A DNA stretch of 64,000 bases, taken from contig JNDT01002248.1 of NCBI GenBank assembly GCA_000697055.1, positions 41,356-105,355 of the forward strand, written 5' to 3'. The notes under the pieces were generated by a model, which saw only the letters and a list, made by a program, of their open reading frames with translations, did not search any database and was not told the origin of the DNA. The stretch comes from Saksenaea vasiformis B4078. Taxonomy: Eukaryota > Mucoromycota > Mucoromycetes > Mucorales > Saksenaeaceae. Shown here piece after piece: positions 11,901 through 24,428 of this stretch. Position 1 is the stretch's first letter. The number at the start of each line of letters is the position of its first letter. The translations under genes and the position numbers were made by a program.

Positions 11901-13172
11901 GGTGATTTGGCTGGTGCTCGAGCTGTCAATCTTGCCCCGAGTGACAAGCCTGCGGACGTCTACACGGGTGTAGCCGACATGGTGAACAAGCAAATTGATG
12001 CCGAGGCGGCAGCAGGAGATGAGCATGCACAACTTTTGCAAGGCAAAGTTAGCCGTAAAGTGGTGAAGCAGACTGTCATGACCAACGTATATGGTGTCAC
12101 TTTCATCGGTGCTCGTGCACAAATCGAGAACCGATTGAAGGAGCGTGGTGATATTCCTCCCGAGAAGATCTATGTTCTTGCAGGCTATCTGGCCAAAAAG
12201 GTGTTCTCTTCACTGGGAGAGATGTTTAATGGTGCACGACAGATTCAGGACTGGCTGACAGATTCAGCAAGGCGCATTGCCCGAAGTGTTCCTTTGGAAG
12301 CACTACAAGCCGCTGGCGTGATTGAATCCGATCCAGATACCGAACTTGTACAGCTGGCGGACGAGCCAGTCAATAAACGAGGCAAGCCAAAGAAAAAAAA
12401 CAACAAAGGTTTCTCAGCACGAAGTCCTACGGCAAACCAGATGTCTTCCGTGATTTGGACAACACCTCTTGGGTTACCAATTGTACAGCCATACCGTCGT
12501 TCGGGTAAAAAGCAAGTATCGACCTTATTACAAACCGTTTTCATCGAAGATCCCGATGCATCTCGCCCTGTCAATGCACTGAAACAGAGTACTGCATTCC
12601 CACCCAACTTCATTCACTCGCTTGACGCCACTCATATGTTGATGTCTGCCGTCGCTTGTCACGAAAAAGGCATGACGTTTGCCTCTGTGCACGACAGTTA
12701 CTGGACTCACGCTTGTGATGTGGATGAAATGAACAAGGTGATCCGTGATCAGTTTATCGAACTCCATTCCCAACCTATCATGGAGAACCTGCGCAGCGAG
12801 TTTATGGAACGATACAAGGACTACAGAGTGCCAGTGTCACAGGAAATGGAATCAAAACGAAAGAGTAAAGCCAAGGCGACGGGCGTTGAAGAAACGGCAA
12901 GCCTTGGTTTTGCAGACCTTGGCGACGATGTAGATGTCTCAAAATCAAAACAACCACGAAGCGAAGATCAGGCTGCGATGGACGCATTGTTTGGTCTTGC
13001 TGACGAAGAAGCAGCAGAGGATGAAGCAGCAGAAGAAGAAGCACCAGCAAAGAAGAAGACCAACTCACGCAAATATGTTCATACATGGGAAGAACTTACT
13101 TTCTTACCACTGCCACCTAAAGGAGAGTTCGATATCAACATTGTGAAGGAATCTGATTATTTCTTCCACTAA
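8969..13172 (+). CDS. RPO41: Mitochondrial DNA-directed RNA polymerase (T7-like)
   Basis: It transcribes the mitochondrial genome as a single-subunit, phage-type polymerase. Seven exons (8969-9516, 9568-9691, 9750-10684, 10735-11296, 11357-11550, 11603-11681, 11736-13172) join in frame to 1292 residues; yeast Rpo41 is 1351. The Arg/Ser-rich, acid-free N-terminus fits a mitochondrial targeting sequence. A pentatricopeptide unit covers [28 protein letters not shown]. Palm motif A is [18 protein letters not shown] with the catalytic Asp. Motif B is [14 protein letters not shown] with the fingers Lys and Tyr. Motif C is [10 protein letters not shown] with the second catalytic Asp. The C-terminus DYFFH matches the family's aromatic end. 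A Lys/acidic low-complexity insert (about 12850-13080) precedes the final conserved [10 protein letters not shown] block. Confidence 0.97.
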
Positions 13173-14194
13173 GCTCCCCTTATCATTTTTTTTAAAAAAA
13201 AAAAAGAACCGTGTACAGATGCAAAATAGAATATCAATAAATAAACGACTTCAATCACTAGTTTCGCGCCAACGAAGGAAAGTAGAATCATTATCTTTCA
13301 GACTAAAAAAATGTGTACATTACCAGAACTGTCGCGTTAAATGATGCTGCTTAGCATGGGAGAAACTAGTTAATGATATCATACTGCTTATTGATTTACT
13401 TTAAATAAACCTTGCGTCCCATCAAGGGTCCAATTTGCGCGAAGGAACGATTGGACATGCGCTATCACTTCTCATAACATTGAATAAACGTAAAAAGACC
13501 TGCTTCAGAGTGCAGAGTTCATTTGGAAGTTGCGCCAGATAATTTGGAACAGACGCGAGTTCATAGGAAAATCTGATAATCTACATTTTCCAAGAACTTG
13601 TTCAGGAAACTTGTATGCATCGCTGTTGACTATCAGAGCGCCCTTTTTGTCTGCGCGCATTCCATATCTTCCCCATCAACTCCCGAAAAAAGTTTTGCCG
13701 CGCACACAGAAAAAAATTTCCTTTAAGGTAAAGCAAACCCGATTGGTTCAAAAAATTTATTTGTCACGATTTCTGTGGGAAAGAAAAGAAAAAGATGCAC
13801 CAAATTTTCTGGGCGAGGTTTTTATAGAGGTGCGGAGATTAAAGAATTGTCTTGTGTGATACGTAAAGTTTCGGATGACCGAATAAAAGTCAGGGTACCT
13901 GGAACCGTAGAATTGGGTGAATTGCGTATAATATGAAGGGAACAGATTAAACTATCCATTAATGATTCTATGGCAAATAAACATGCATCTTTATCTATGA
14001 AGAAGTATAGTAACATTGAACGTGTTGACAAATAAACGAAAAAGAAGTATTCATTCTCAAAGCGTGCTAAAAGTACAGCTGATCTGTAAATTTCGAATTG
14101 TTCTCGTATAAAAGCTGGCCAAGTTTCAGTGAAGTGCCTTTTTTTTTTTCTTTTTCTTCTTTTTCCTCTTCTTCTTTTGGCCTTTTAGCCCTAT
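13173..14194. other. Intergenic with cyclin promoter
   Basis: This contains the A-rich 3' end of the polymerase gene and the promoter of the cyclin gene (TATAAAAG at 14107-14114, then a CT-rich tract at 14137-14180). The open frame at 13530-13859 shows no protein character. Confidence 0.5.
14107..14114 (+). promoter_or_regulatory. TATA box of cyclin gene
   Basis: Perfect TATAAAAG, 81 bases upstream of the ATG at 14195 and followed by a pyrimidine-rich tract, a common fungal core promoter layout. It supports the upstream start over the ATG at 14283. Confidence 0.6.
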
Positions 14195-14841
14195 ATGTTA
14201 CTGGCACCAACAACAACAACACAAAGAGCCATTCCACCCGGCTTCATTGGTAAGTAAAGAGATATAAATAAAAAAGCACGCAATGTCTAATCATTTTTTA
14301 TTGCCAGATTTTGCTACTTCTTCTTTTGACGCTCTTCTACACCGATATCCATTACCAGGGCAAAATGAAGGCTCCGCTCGTAGATCCTCTCATTTACCGG
14401 ATCTTCTACCATTTATTCAAATGATTGTGGAAAAGTGTAATTTATTACCGCTACACTTGGTCATAGCATTGATGTATGTACAACGCTTCAGTGACTCCCT
14501 CCCTACTGGTAAGCTAAATTGTACCTGATTTCTCGCTTTCTCACACTTTATTTCACATAGGCTATAAGGCAGAACCTGAAGCGGCTCATAGAATTTTTGC
14601 TGCTAGTATTTTAATTGCAAGTAAATTTATTGATGACCGTCCTCTGTCTACTAGACAATTAGTCCGTGTTACCGGTGATGTCTGGCCCATCAAAGAAATG
14701 ACCAAGATGGAGCTTGCATTCCTCTCATTTCTAAAATGGAATTTACACATTCGTCCAGAAGAAATCTCTATTTTTCTCAGTTCTCTTCAGTTCGATATCA
14801 CCACTATCTTTCCCACATCCCTCGGCGATAGCTCGGTTTAA
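14195..14841 (+). CDS. Cyclin-box protein, Pcl/Pho80-type
   Basis: A cyclin of this type binds and activates a Pho85-like kinase. Three exons (14195-14249, 14308-14508, 14561-14841) give 178 residues, almost all cyclin box. The box runs from LPDLLPFIQMIVEKCNL through HLVIALMYVQRFSD, AAHRIFAASILIASKFIDD and KEMTKMELAFLSFLKWNLHI, the classic helix 1-5 pattern with the AxxxLAxKF-like central helix. The start at 14195 (MLLAPTTTTQRA) uses a canonical GTAAGT donor at 14250 and an acceptor at 14307. The ATG at 14283 would lie inside that intron, so I reject it. The protein is short for a Pcl1 homologue and lacks a long N- or C-terminal extension. Confidence 0.85.
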
Positions 14842-17544
14842 CCTTTTACGCGGTTCGCCGATATATACCCCTTTCCTCCTAGTAAGTTTTTTCTATGTAA
14901 ACCCTCCCTCCTCCTCCTCTTTCTTCTTGTAAATTTCACTTCGTTTTATGTATCATCAACAAATAATAGTAGATTTTGAATGAGCGTTTGTATCAAATAA
15001 ATATTCCGATGACAGACAAGCCTACTTTGTCAGATCACCATCAAAGATGGATCACGGTTCCATAGGAAAGCCCAAAATCAACGGTTACCCAAAGGGAACT
15101 AGGACGCTAGGATACATGAAGTAGCATTTTTTTCTTACAAGGAGCCCTTGTAATCCTAACTCGGTGGTCAGGTACCGTAGGCGTGACTCATCCGAGGCAG
15201 CCTGCAGTGTTGAAAAATGCTCAGTGCAAAAGGCTGATGTAGCAGTAGTAGGCAAGAAAGACCCGAAGATCTTCCTGGCCAACATTACAGACCCATACCC
15301 TAAGCGCGGTTGACTGAAAGTCAGACCAACGCATAAGGTATGGGATAAATGGATACTTGAAAATGTATGCATCAGAAGATTGTTGCGGATATCTGCAATA
15401 ACAATAGACTCACCGGATGTTGAGAACTAAGGCAACAGCTTGTGCCAAACGGATATGGTCCATAAATTGTACAGTCTACTATCATTCGTATGGAAGGATG
15501 ATTACAACTTTGGGGGAGTTGTGCAGACTTTACCGGTTAAGTCAAGAACCGAAGACGATAGAAGGAAAAGGGCCGTAGCGCAAGTTGATATTAAACGACC
15601 CAGATTATGCTTACATACGTACTGGCTCCACCTTGTCATTTCGACGTACCTCTTTGTATCGCATGTGACTCTGTCTCTCATTTCGCATCATATGCCAGGA
15701 CGCAAGCTGCCGCTTCCGCTTCGCTCAAGGGTCAGTTATCGTATAGGAAAGAATAAAAAAAAAACAGAGGAGGAGGTAGTGAATAGTATATCTTCCAATT
15801 GATAACGCTCGATCAGTGTCTTTCGGTGCTGAGGAAAGTTCACTCCAAAAAGTGTTTGGGTCTCCGCTGCGCTCTGGTAAGCACCTTTTGTTCTTTCACT
15901 TCCCGCTTGGCTTGGCACAGCATTGAAAATTCTCAGTCAGTGCCTTTCTGAAAAGTGCTTGTTTAAACAGATAAATGGAAGGTCAACTTGAGCGCCTTCA
16001 CGTTCCAAATAAGGAAATATCCAGCCAATCAGAGTGAGAAAAAGCTGTCCAAATATTCATTTTTAGATAGTCCGATACGTTAGCCTACGTCTCAGAAATA
16101 TCATTCTTTATCTGACACAAGACCTGCTCATGATAAGAGGATTTGCTTAAACACAAAGCGGCTATTCTTCCTCTTCGCTTTTGCTTTTGGTGGTTACATA
16201 CCTTGTATGCGACAGAATCTATTACATAGACGACTTTCTACGTTCTTCCATTGTCTTCTAGGACGTATGAGGATATCATTTGCGGTAAGTAAGTCAGACC
16301 TAATTATCACCCACATGCTACCTCTATGGACATTGACAGATTTTACGTCAATCGGAGGATTCTAGACCATGCAGATGATATAGCTTGAGAGGAAGTTGCT
16401 GGTTTACGATCATGAGTGATTGCATGATGGTAAGCCAATATAAACATTGTTAACAGGTTAAAGGCAAAGGAAGGCAAGGCTGAAAGACATAAGAGAATAT
16501 ATACAGCGTACTTAGGATCATATTCCATCTTTCCCCATTTTCGCTTTGATTCGCTATTTTCAGTTTCATTCTTTCATATTCAGTTCTTTGATTTTGCTTG
16601 TTTTGATAAGTCAAGAAACATTCGCTCACCACTATTCTTGTTCCCAAAGAAGTCAAATTACTTTTAATTGCTGCAAGAAGTGTGATCAATTGATTTGTTC
16701 AAGTCATAGAAATAGATTGCCGTCTATGATGCAATCGGGTCATGTTGAGCAGTGCCTTTGCTATCTCTTGTTCATTATCAACGATTTGGTGAAAGTAGTT
16801 CCTACATAATAACGCGCCCAGCCGCCACTGCTTGCCATTTTCTTTTTTGTCGTTTTGAGCTTTCGGACAGCCTCTGACTAGAAATAGAAAGAGCAACCTT
16901 CTGCGCTCGAAATTCGTCGGCCAAGCCAACTACAACGTGTCAACAATGTCTTTCTTCTGGTCGCTGACATCTTCGAGTTGACGCCGAATGATCCTTGCGC
17001 TGAGAAGTAGTGAACCTTTGTCCTCAATGCCCATTCAGAACGCGTAAAACAGCATTATGCGATGCTCATTAAAAGGCGATGAGCCGAAAACAGTCTGAAA
17101 ACAGCAAACTCTCCTGAAATAATAATAGTACAGTTATAAGTAGCGAGTGCAATGTCTACTCCTATCCACAGATCGCGTTGAAACGCAGGTGGCCACGGAT
17201 CCTGTAGGTTTACGGGGTTCTTTTACATTCAGATAGGATAAGATACGTTGCCCGTACAGAGCCATCCAACATTGTCATCAGCTGTCGAACAAGCCCTTCG
17301 CAAACTCTTATATGACCATACGAAGTTTGCATATGGTTGTATCAATGTAAAAAGATGTACAAGCGCACTACTTCTCAGCGCAGGACTCCTTCAACATGAA
17401 CACACAACACTGTTTACCTGACGCAAATGTTTATTGAAAAAACCCATCATATTGCCGAGTTTATTTATTTTTTATGTACATAATTGAGAAAAAACAAAAA
17501 AAAACCTGTTGATTAATTTTCTCTTTTTTTTTTTTTTTTCCTTT
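14842..17544. other. Gene-poor region
   Basis: About 2.7 kb without a convincing gene. Short frames on both strands (for example 15085-15372 minus and 15440-15802 plus) have no recognisable domain and an ordinary chance composition. A perfect 17-base inverted repeat at 16996 and 17366 lies near its end. The last 70 bases are the T-rich 3' end of the minus-strand gene that follows. Confidence 0.5.
16996..17382. mobile_element. MITE-like element bounded by 17-bp inverted repeats
   Basis: TGCGCTGAGAAGTAGTG at 16996-17012 is found as its exact reverse complement at 17366-17382, enclosing 353 bases with no coding potential. Size and architecture suit a small non-autonomous DNA transposon. I see no clean target-site duplication directly at the ends (TCCTT occurs close to both sides, but not flush), so the boundaries are uncertain. 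Confidence 0.45.
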
Positions 17545-19368
17545 TTACATGACAATGCAACCGCTGCCTTTGCTCTTGGGCGAGGCTGGGGCAGGTGCAG
17601 CCTGTGGCTTGTCTTCCTGTGCGGGCTTAGGAGGAAGTTTCTTTTCTGCGTGAGGGTTGACTTCACTTGCTGCCAAAGGAACAGGAACAACTGGCTCGGG
17701 TCGTTGAATATTTGCAGGTGATTCAGCTGGAATTTGCTGTGGTGCCGGTGCTGGGATTGATGCGGTTGTGGTTTCCACAGACTGGACAGCAGCAGCAGCA
17801 ACGGTCTCGGTGGCGACCTTAACTTCTTCAGTTGTCTTGGTGATGTGTTCTTCAACCTTGATCTCTTGACGTGTTTCGAGGACAATTTCGCTGGTCTTCA
17901 GTTCTTCAAGTTGTGCCTGAATCTGCTCAGCGACCTGGACTTGCTCAGTGACCTGGGCGTTCGCAGCAGCTTGAACTTCTTGTTTCAGTTCTGTCACTTG
18001 CTCTGCTTGCTTGATTTCCTCAACAACTGGCTTAAGGGAGACATCCTCTTCCTTCACTTCGGCAGTCTTAACCTCAACCACTGGTTCAGACTTGATTTCC
18101 TGCTCCTTCACCTCAACAGCCTTGACTTCAGCAGCTGGCTGCTCAATAGCCTTCTCTTCCTTCACATTGACAGCATTGACCTCCTCCTTGCTTTCAACAA
18201 CTACCTCCGCAGACTCGGTCTCAGTCACCTTGACTGCAACGGATTCGGTTTCTTGTTGGACAGTCTCAACTTCCTTCTTGATCTCCTCCTTGACTTCGGC
18301 CTCCTTTAATTCAGTTGCCTCCACAGCGCGGACTTCTTCCTTGATCTCGACGATCTTAGCCTCTTCTTCGATTTCAGCCTTTGCTTCCTCGACGGAGATT
18401 TCAGAAACAGTGGTTTCTTCCTTTTGTTGCTCGACTTCAGTTGTCTCGGTCTTGCTTTCTTCTTCAACGATCTTGGTCTCCGCTACAATTTCAGCGGTCT
18501 TGACCTCTTCCTGCACTTGGACTTCAGTCTCAGCGATCTCGACCTCTGCGGAGTTCTCCACCTTGCTCGTCACCTCCTCGATCTTCAACTCCTCCTGGGC
18601 ACGCGCAGCCTGCTCAGCCTCAGCAGCAGCAGCGGCCTCAGCAGCAGCAGCAGCCTCAGCGGCGGCAACAGCAGCGGCAGCGGCAGCAGCTACCTTACGT
18701 TGGACCTCCAGGATAGCGTAAATATCGATGACGCTCGAGTTAATAGCAGATGTGATGGCATACTTGACAACATCGCTCAACTCCTTGGGCTCTGGTACCT
18801 CCTCCTTAGCTACGACGACGACCTCAGTCTTGGCCTCTTCCTTAACAACGGTGAAGGATGATACGGTTTGCTCAACGATGCTATGGACGTCGATGGCAGA
18901 AGAACCAATAACGGAAGCGATGGCAGTCTTGACAGCCTCGTTCTCCTTCTCCTCAACGCGTTCAACTTCGACTTGGGCAGATTCGTTCACCGTCTGAGTT
19001 TCTTCGACAACTTCTGTCACCACTTCCTTTTCAATGGTAGTTACCGTTGTTTCCTTCTCAGTCTTGGACACCTTAGTCTCTTCAACCTTCTTCTCAACAG
19101 CAAGACGGTCCAGGATGTTGTATATGTCAATAGACGACGCGTCGACCGCGGTTTGGATAGCCGCCTGGACGACCTCACTCTCTACTTTCTCTTCTTCTTC
19201 TTCGCGTGTCTCCTTTTCCTGGACTACGCCACAGGAAACTTCAACGGTTTCTTCTTCTTCTTTGACAACTTCAGCCACCACCTGCTCTTCGACGGTCTCG
19301 CTGATAGTAGTGGTTTGTTCCTGAACGGATATCTCTTCCACAATAGCTTGGTTAGTTTCGACGGACAT
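17545..19368 (-). CDS. Glu/Val/Ala-rich repeat protein with C-terminal CAAX box
   Basis: One intronless frame of 607 residues. The C-terminus SKGSGCIVM is a CAAX motif; Met in the last position favours farnesylation, so membrane attachment is predicted. The N-terminal 240 residues hold three spaced copies of a roughly 26-residue helical motif: AAIQTAVDASSIDIYNIL, VKTAIASVIGSSAIDVHSIV and VKYAITSAINSSVIDIYAIL. They are separated by Glu/Lys/Val-rich linkers. Then follows an Ala/Glu heptad-like block (about residues 228-255) and a long acidic stretch with repeated VEVKxxEVKEE-type units. The last 100 residues are Pro/Ala-rich. It is probably an elongated, partly coiled-coil protein. I do not recognise a family. 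Open frames on the plus strand here are shadows caused by the repetitive GAG/GAA codons. Confidence 0.85.
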   Translation of the reverse strand: MSVETNQAIVEEISVQEQTTTISETVEEQVVAEVVKEEEETVEVSCGVVQEKETREEEEEKVESEVVQAAIQTAVDASSIDIYNILDRLAVEKKVEETKVSKTEKETTVTTIEKEVVTEVVEETQTVNESAQVEVERVEEKENEAVKTAIASVIGSSAIDVHSIVEQTVSSFTVVKEEAKTEVVVVAKEEVPEPKELSDVVKYAITSAINSSVIDIYAILEVQRKVAAAAAAAVAAAEAAAAAEAAAAAEAEQAARAQEELKIEEVTSKVENSAEVEIAETEVQVQEEVKTAEIVAETKIVEEESKTETTEVEQQKEETTVSEISVEEAKAEIEEEAKIVEIKEEVRAVEATELKEAEVKEEIKKEVETVQQETESVAVKVTETESAEVVVESKEEVNAVNVKEEKAIEQPAAEVKAVEVKEQEIKSEPVVEVKTAEVKEEDVSLKPVVEEIKQAEQVTELKQEVQAAANAQVTEQVQVAEQIQAQLEELKTSEIVLETRQEIKVEEHITKTTEEVKVATETVAAAAVQSVETTTASIPAPAPQQIPAESPANIQRPEPVVPVPLAASEVNPHAEKKLPPKPAQEDKPQAAPAPASPKSKGSGCIVM

Positions 19369-20287
19369 TAGGGAAAAATAAAAAGGAAAATAGGAGATTC
19401 CGAAAAGTTGAACTCAGGCAAGCTTTAAATAAAGCCGCCCAAAGATAGCATGGCTAACAAAAAATTTTCAGGGCCACGAAAGAAGTGACGTAAAGAGTTA
19501 TTGTGCGACCTGGATCGTTCTTTCAGGATCGACCATTTGCTCCTGAATATTTTTTTAAACATATATGTATAAATTATTCAACGTGGGTTGAATGTGTTCT
19601 AGCTTTCTAAGTGGCAGTTTCTCTTTTGTTTTGCCTATGGTACCGTGTCTGTGGATAGACTTCTCATTTGTCCAGAACATATAGGCACAACAGAAAGGAA
19701 AGTCCGGTTTTGAAGCGGCGTCGTAAAGTGATAGACGGTGCTTCCGAAATATTGGTATCCACATTGTTACCTAGGAGAATGCACAAGCAGGTGTCTATAA
19801 CTGCTAATCATTACAGGGATAGCTGCATGCTTGCTTCACGAATAAGAAAAGAAAGGATGGCTGCTTATTCTGCTCCTACTCTGGTCTCTTCTCGTCAGCG
19901 TGGAACGATCCATCTTCGGAGTCGTCGGGCCATGTGATGATTGGTGAACCAAGTACAAACACTTGTGGTACTGGGGACGTGGAAATCTCATGATTTCCCT
20001 TGCATGTTATGGTCCATGCTTTTCAAACAATAAAAATCAGATGGTACTGTGTGAGAATGTCGTGGGAGATCACGTAACCATTGCTTTTTCAGGATTTAAT
20101 TCATTGTTGTCCAATCAACGTGTACCTACAACCTATTGTAGATCGATTGCTTATGACACACGTATTACAACACTGTTTGCTACGTTAGTGTCGTGTTGTC
20201 GCGCTGTTGCGCCTGTGTTTCCTTTTTGGAATTTCCCGTATGCGGTGTTTGAAAAAAACTTCAGCATCTTTTCTACTTCCTTGCCCC
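19369..20287. other. Divergent intergenic region
   Basis: Promoter side of the CAAX gene (-) and of the Mss4-like gene (+). Several ATG-started short frames occur (19668-19937, 19963-20349) without protein character; the latter overlaps the Mss4 start in another frame. Confidence 0.45.
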
Positions 20288-20751
20288 ATGGCAGAGCCTA
20301 TTCGTTTTCAATCACTGACGGATCCTCTCGTCGAACTCGCTTCAGCTGAGACTGGTAAAAATGCAGGCGATCTATTATGTCCCAAAGAAAGTTGTCGTTG
20401 CGTCATCTTAAGGAAGAACATGGCCACGTTAGTCGAACGCGATGGTAATAAGGTACGACAAGATCACTCGTCACATTTTCCGAAAACTGACAATTGCGTC
20501 TACAGATTGCATTGCCTGATTCAGCTCTGCCAGAAGGTGCAAAGATCTTAGACACTGATGCAGAAGACAAGCACTTCTGGTGCCTGACTAATATGATGGA
20601 TTTTGACAACGTGGGATTTTCAAAGACAGTGGGATCGATCAAGTACTTGTCTTGTGCAGACTGTGATATTGGGCCGATTGGTTATCACGATACTGCTAGT
20701 GAACCCAAAGAATTCCTGATCAGCATCCGTCGAGCAAGGTACCGATTCTGA
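20288..20751 (+). CDS. DSS4: Mss4/Dss4-like Rab-binding protein
   Basis: Mss4/Dss4 proteins bind nucleotide-free Rab GTPases (Sec4 in yeast) and act as weak exchange factors or chaperones in secretion. Two exons (20288-20452 and 20506-20751, 53-base intron) give 136 residues. The zinc site is made by CPKESCRC in the N-terminal half and LSCADCDIGPIGYH in the C-terminal half; the latter is the family signature. FWCLTNMMDFDNVGFSKTVG is the Rab-contact strand region. A longer in-frame start upstream adds an unrelated hydrophobic stretch, so I choose MAEPIRFQ. The gene ends 135 bases from the end of the convergent diflavin reductase gene. Confidence 0.92.
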
Positions 20752-20886
20752 ATAAACAAGATGCGTGAAAATCTGCAACGACTTCCCTCACCTGAGGAGT
20801 CGTTGTTGCTTTGAACAATTATGCTTTAACGTTGTAAAAAGAACACAATTTTGATTTAAAGTTTTCAGAAAATACATTAAATTTGC

Positions 20887-23294
<2,408 letters not shown>

Positions 23295-23974
23295 GACTGA
23301 TCAACAAGTAGTGAAAGCTGAGGTGCCTGTCGAAGGTCGCAGAGTCACAGCGGAGGGCGAATAGGGCATTTCTGATCCGGATTTTCTTTCGTGCAGCCAT
23401 AAGCGGTTCTCTCTTCACCCATCTGTTGTTGGACGGAGGTAGTTAAGCTGCTGCATGCATGATCGCTTTGTATTCCAAATAATCTCGACAAATTAAGCCC
23501 ATACGCCACTTTGGTCGATCAGTCATATAGCTTGTGATATATTGAATGCTCCCCATCTTCTTTCATCTCAGCTTCCCGTTTTTTTTCCAGAGGCAAATAT
23601 CACTCTTGTAACAACATTAGAGAAATAAGTATATCGTTTATAACAAGAAATGTGTATATATGATGAAGAATAACTGGCTTATCAACTTTGTGAAATAGCA
23701 GATAATACCAAACAATTTGCGTTGGATAAGAGTAATTGCGTTACAGATTGAGTAGGCGCACGTGCTATAAAATCAATATAGTGGACGCTTTTCAATAACT
23801 GAAGGATAACGGTGTCAAGGCCATCGCCAAATGCATTCGTAGCTACACAAAAAGGTTCATGCAGGTTAAATTGCTTAGAATCGGCACATTTTATATACAG
23901 TTTTCGACAAATCATGAGGATCAAGCTGTCCGCTGCAGAGCTAACTGTCACTCCTAATTGCTAGACTTTTTTTT
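23295..23974. other. Intergenic
   Basis: Contains the promoter of the Tah18-like gene and the 3' end of the secreted Cys-rich gene. A minus-strand frame at 23682-23951 lacks domains and a supported start. Nothing else seen. Confidence 0.45.
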
Positions 23975-24376
23975 TCACATGCCCTGGCGCGAGTGATAAG
24001 GACATCCTCCATGTCCTTGGGCACCGTGTGCTTGGCCGTTGTAGCCTTGATTACCATATCCATGAGATCCCTGCATCGGTGCATCTTGTGCTTGTTGAAT
24101 GTGCATATGCCCGGAATGCATATTTCCGCCACCATACGATTATTGTCCAGATTCATTGTCTATTTCATGTTGCGTTTTGCATCGACCGTTAACGAACTGG
24201 GTGTTCATGGGGCAGCATCTTTTTCTCTCTCCATCACTGGATAAATGGTGACCTGGAGCGCAGGTGGAGCAAATCCCAGTAGAGGGTTCCCAATGTTCTC
24301 CTTCGCCTGTGCAAAAAGCTTGGACCGTCAAGAGAACAGAAAAGAGGAAGACCAGAGTTGGGTAAAGCTTCATCAT
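23975..24376 (-). CDS. Secreted Cys-rich protein with Gly/His-rich tail, interrupted by in-frame TAA
   Basis: The start codon at 24376 opens with a signal peptide (MMKLYPTLVFLFSVLLTVQA) followed by a small Cys-rich domain: FCTGEGEHW, GICSTCAPGHHL, RKRCCPMNTQFVNGRCK. The frame stops at TAA 24140-24142 (about 78 residues). Directly after that stop, the same frame continues open for 54 codons to a TGA at 23975-23977. The continuation has a strongly biased composition (SYGGGNMHSGHMHIQQAQ, then Gly/His/Gln repeats and a final CPYHSRQGM). Such a tail looks like real protein, so the TAA is probably a recent nonsense change, a sequencing error, or a readthrough site. A TATA box lies 41 bases upstream. 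It shares the CC..NG.C pattern with the gene at 26160. Function unknown. Confidence 0.65.
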
Positions 24377-24416
24377 GTCGTCTTGCTATTGGGTTATTAT
24401 CTGCATCTATAAATCC

Positions 24417-24428
24417 TTATATATATAT
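24417..24428 (-). promoter_or_regulatory. TATA box of the minus-strand secreted protein gene
   Basis: Read on the minus strand, an ATATATATATAA tract lies about 41-52 bases before the start codon at 24376, a typical position for a fungal TATA element. Confidence 0.55.

Noticed and set aside
14283..14307. ATG at 14283 as the cyclin start
   Set aside because: It lies inside a well-formed intron (GTAAGT at 14250 to CAG at 14307), and a TATA box and ATG exist further upstream.
17845..19371. Several long plus-strand frames opposite the CAAX gene
   Set aside because: They are shadows of repetitive GAG/GAA/GTC codons on the minus strand, giving Leu/Ser/Thr-only proteins.
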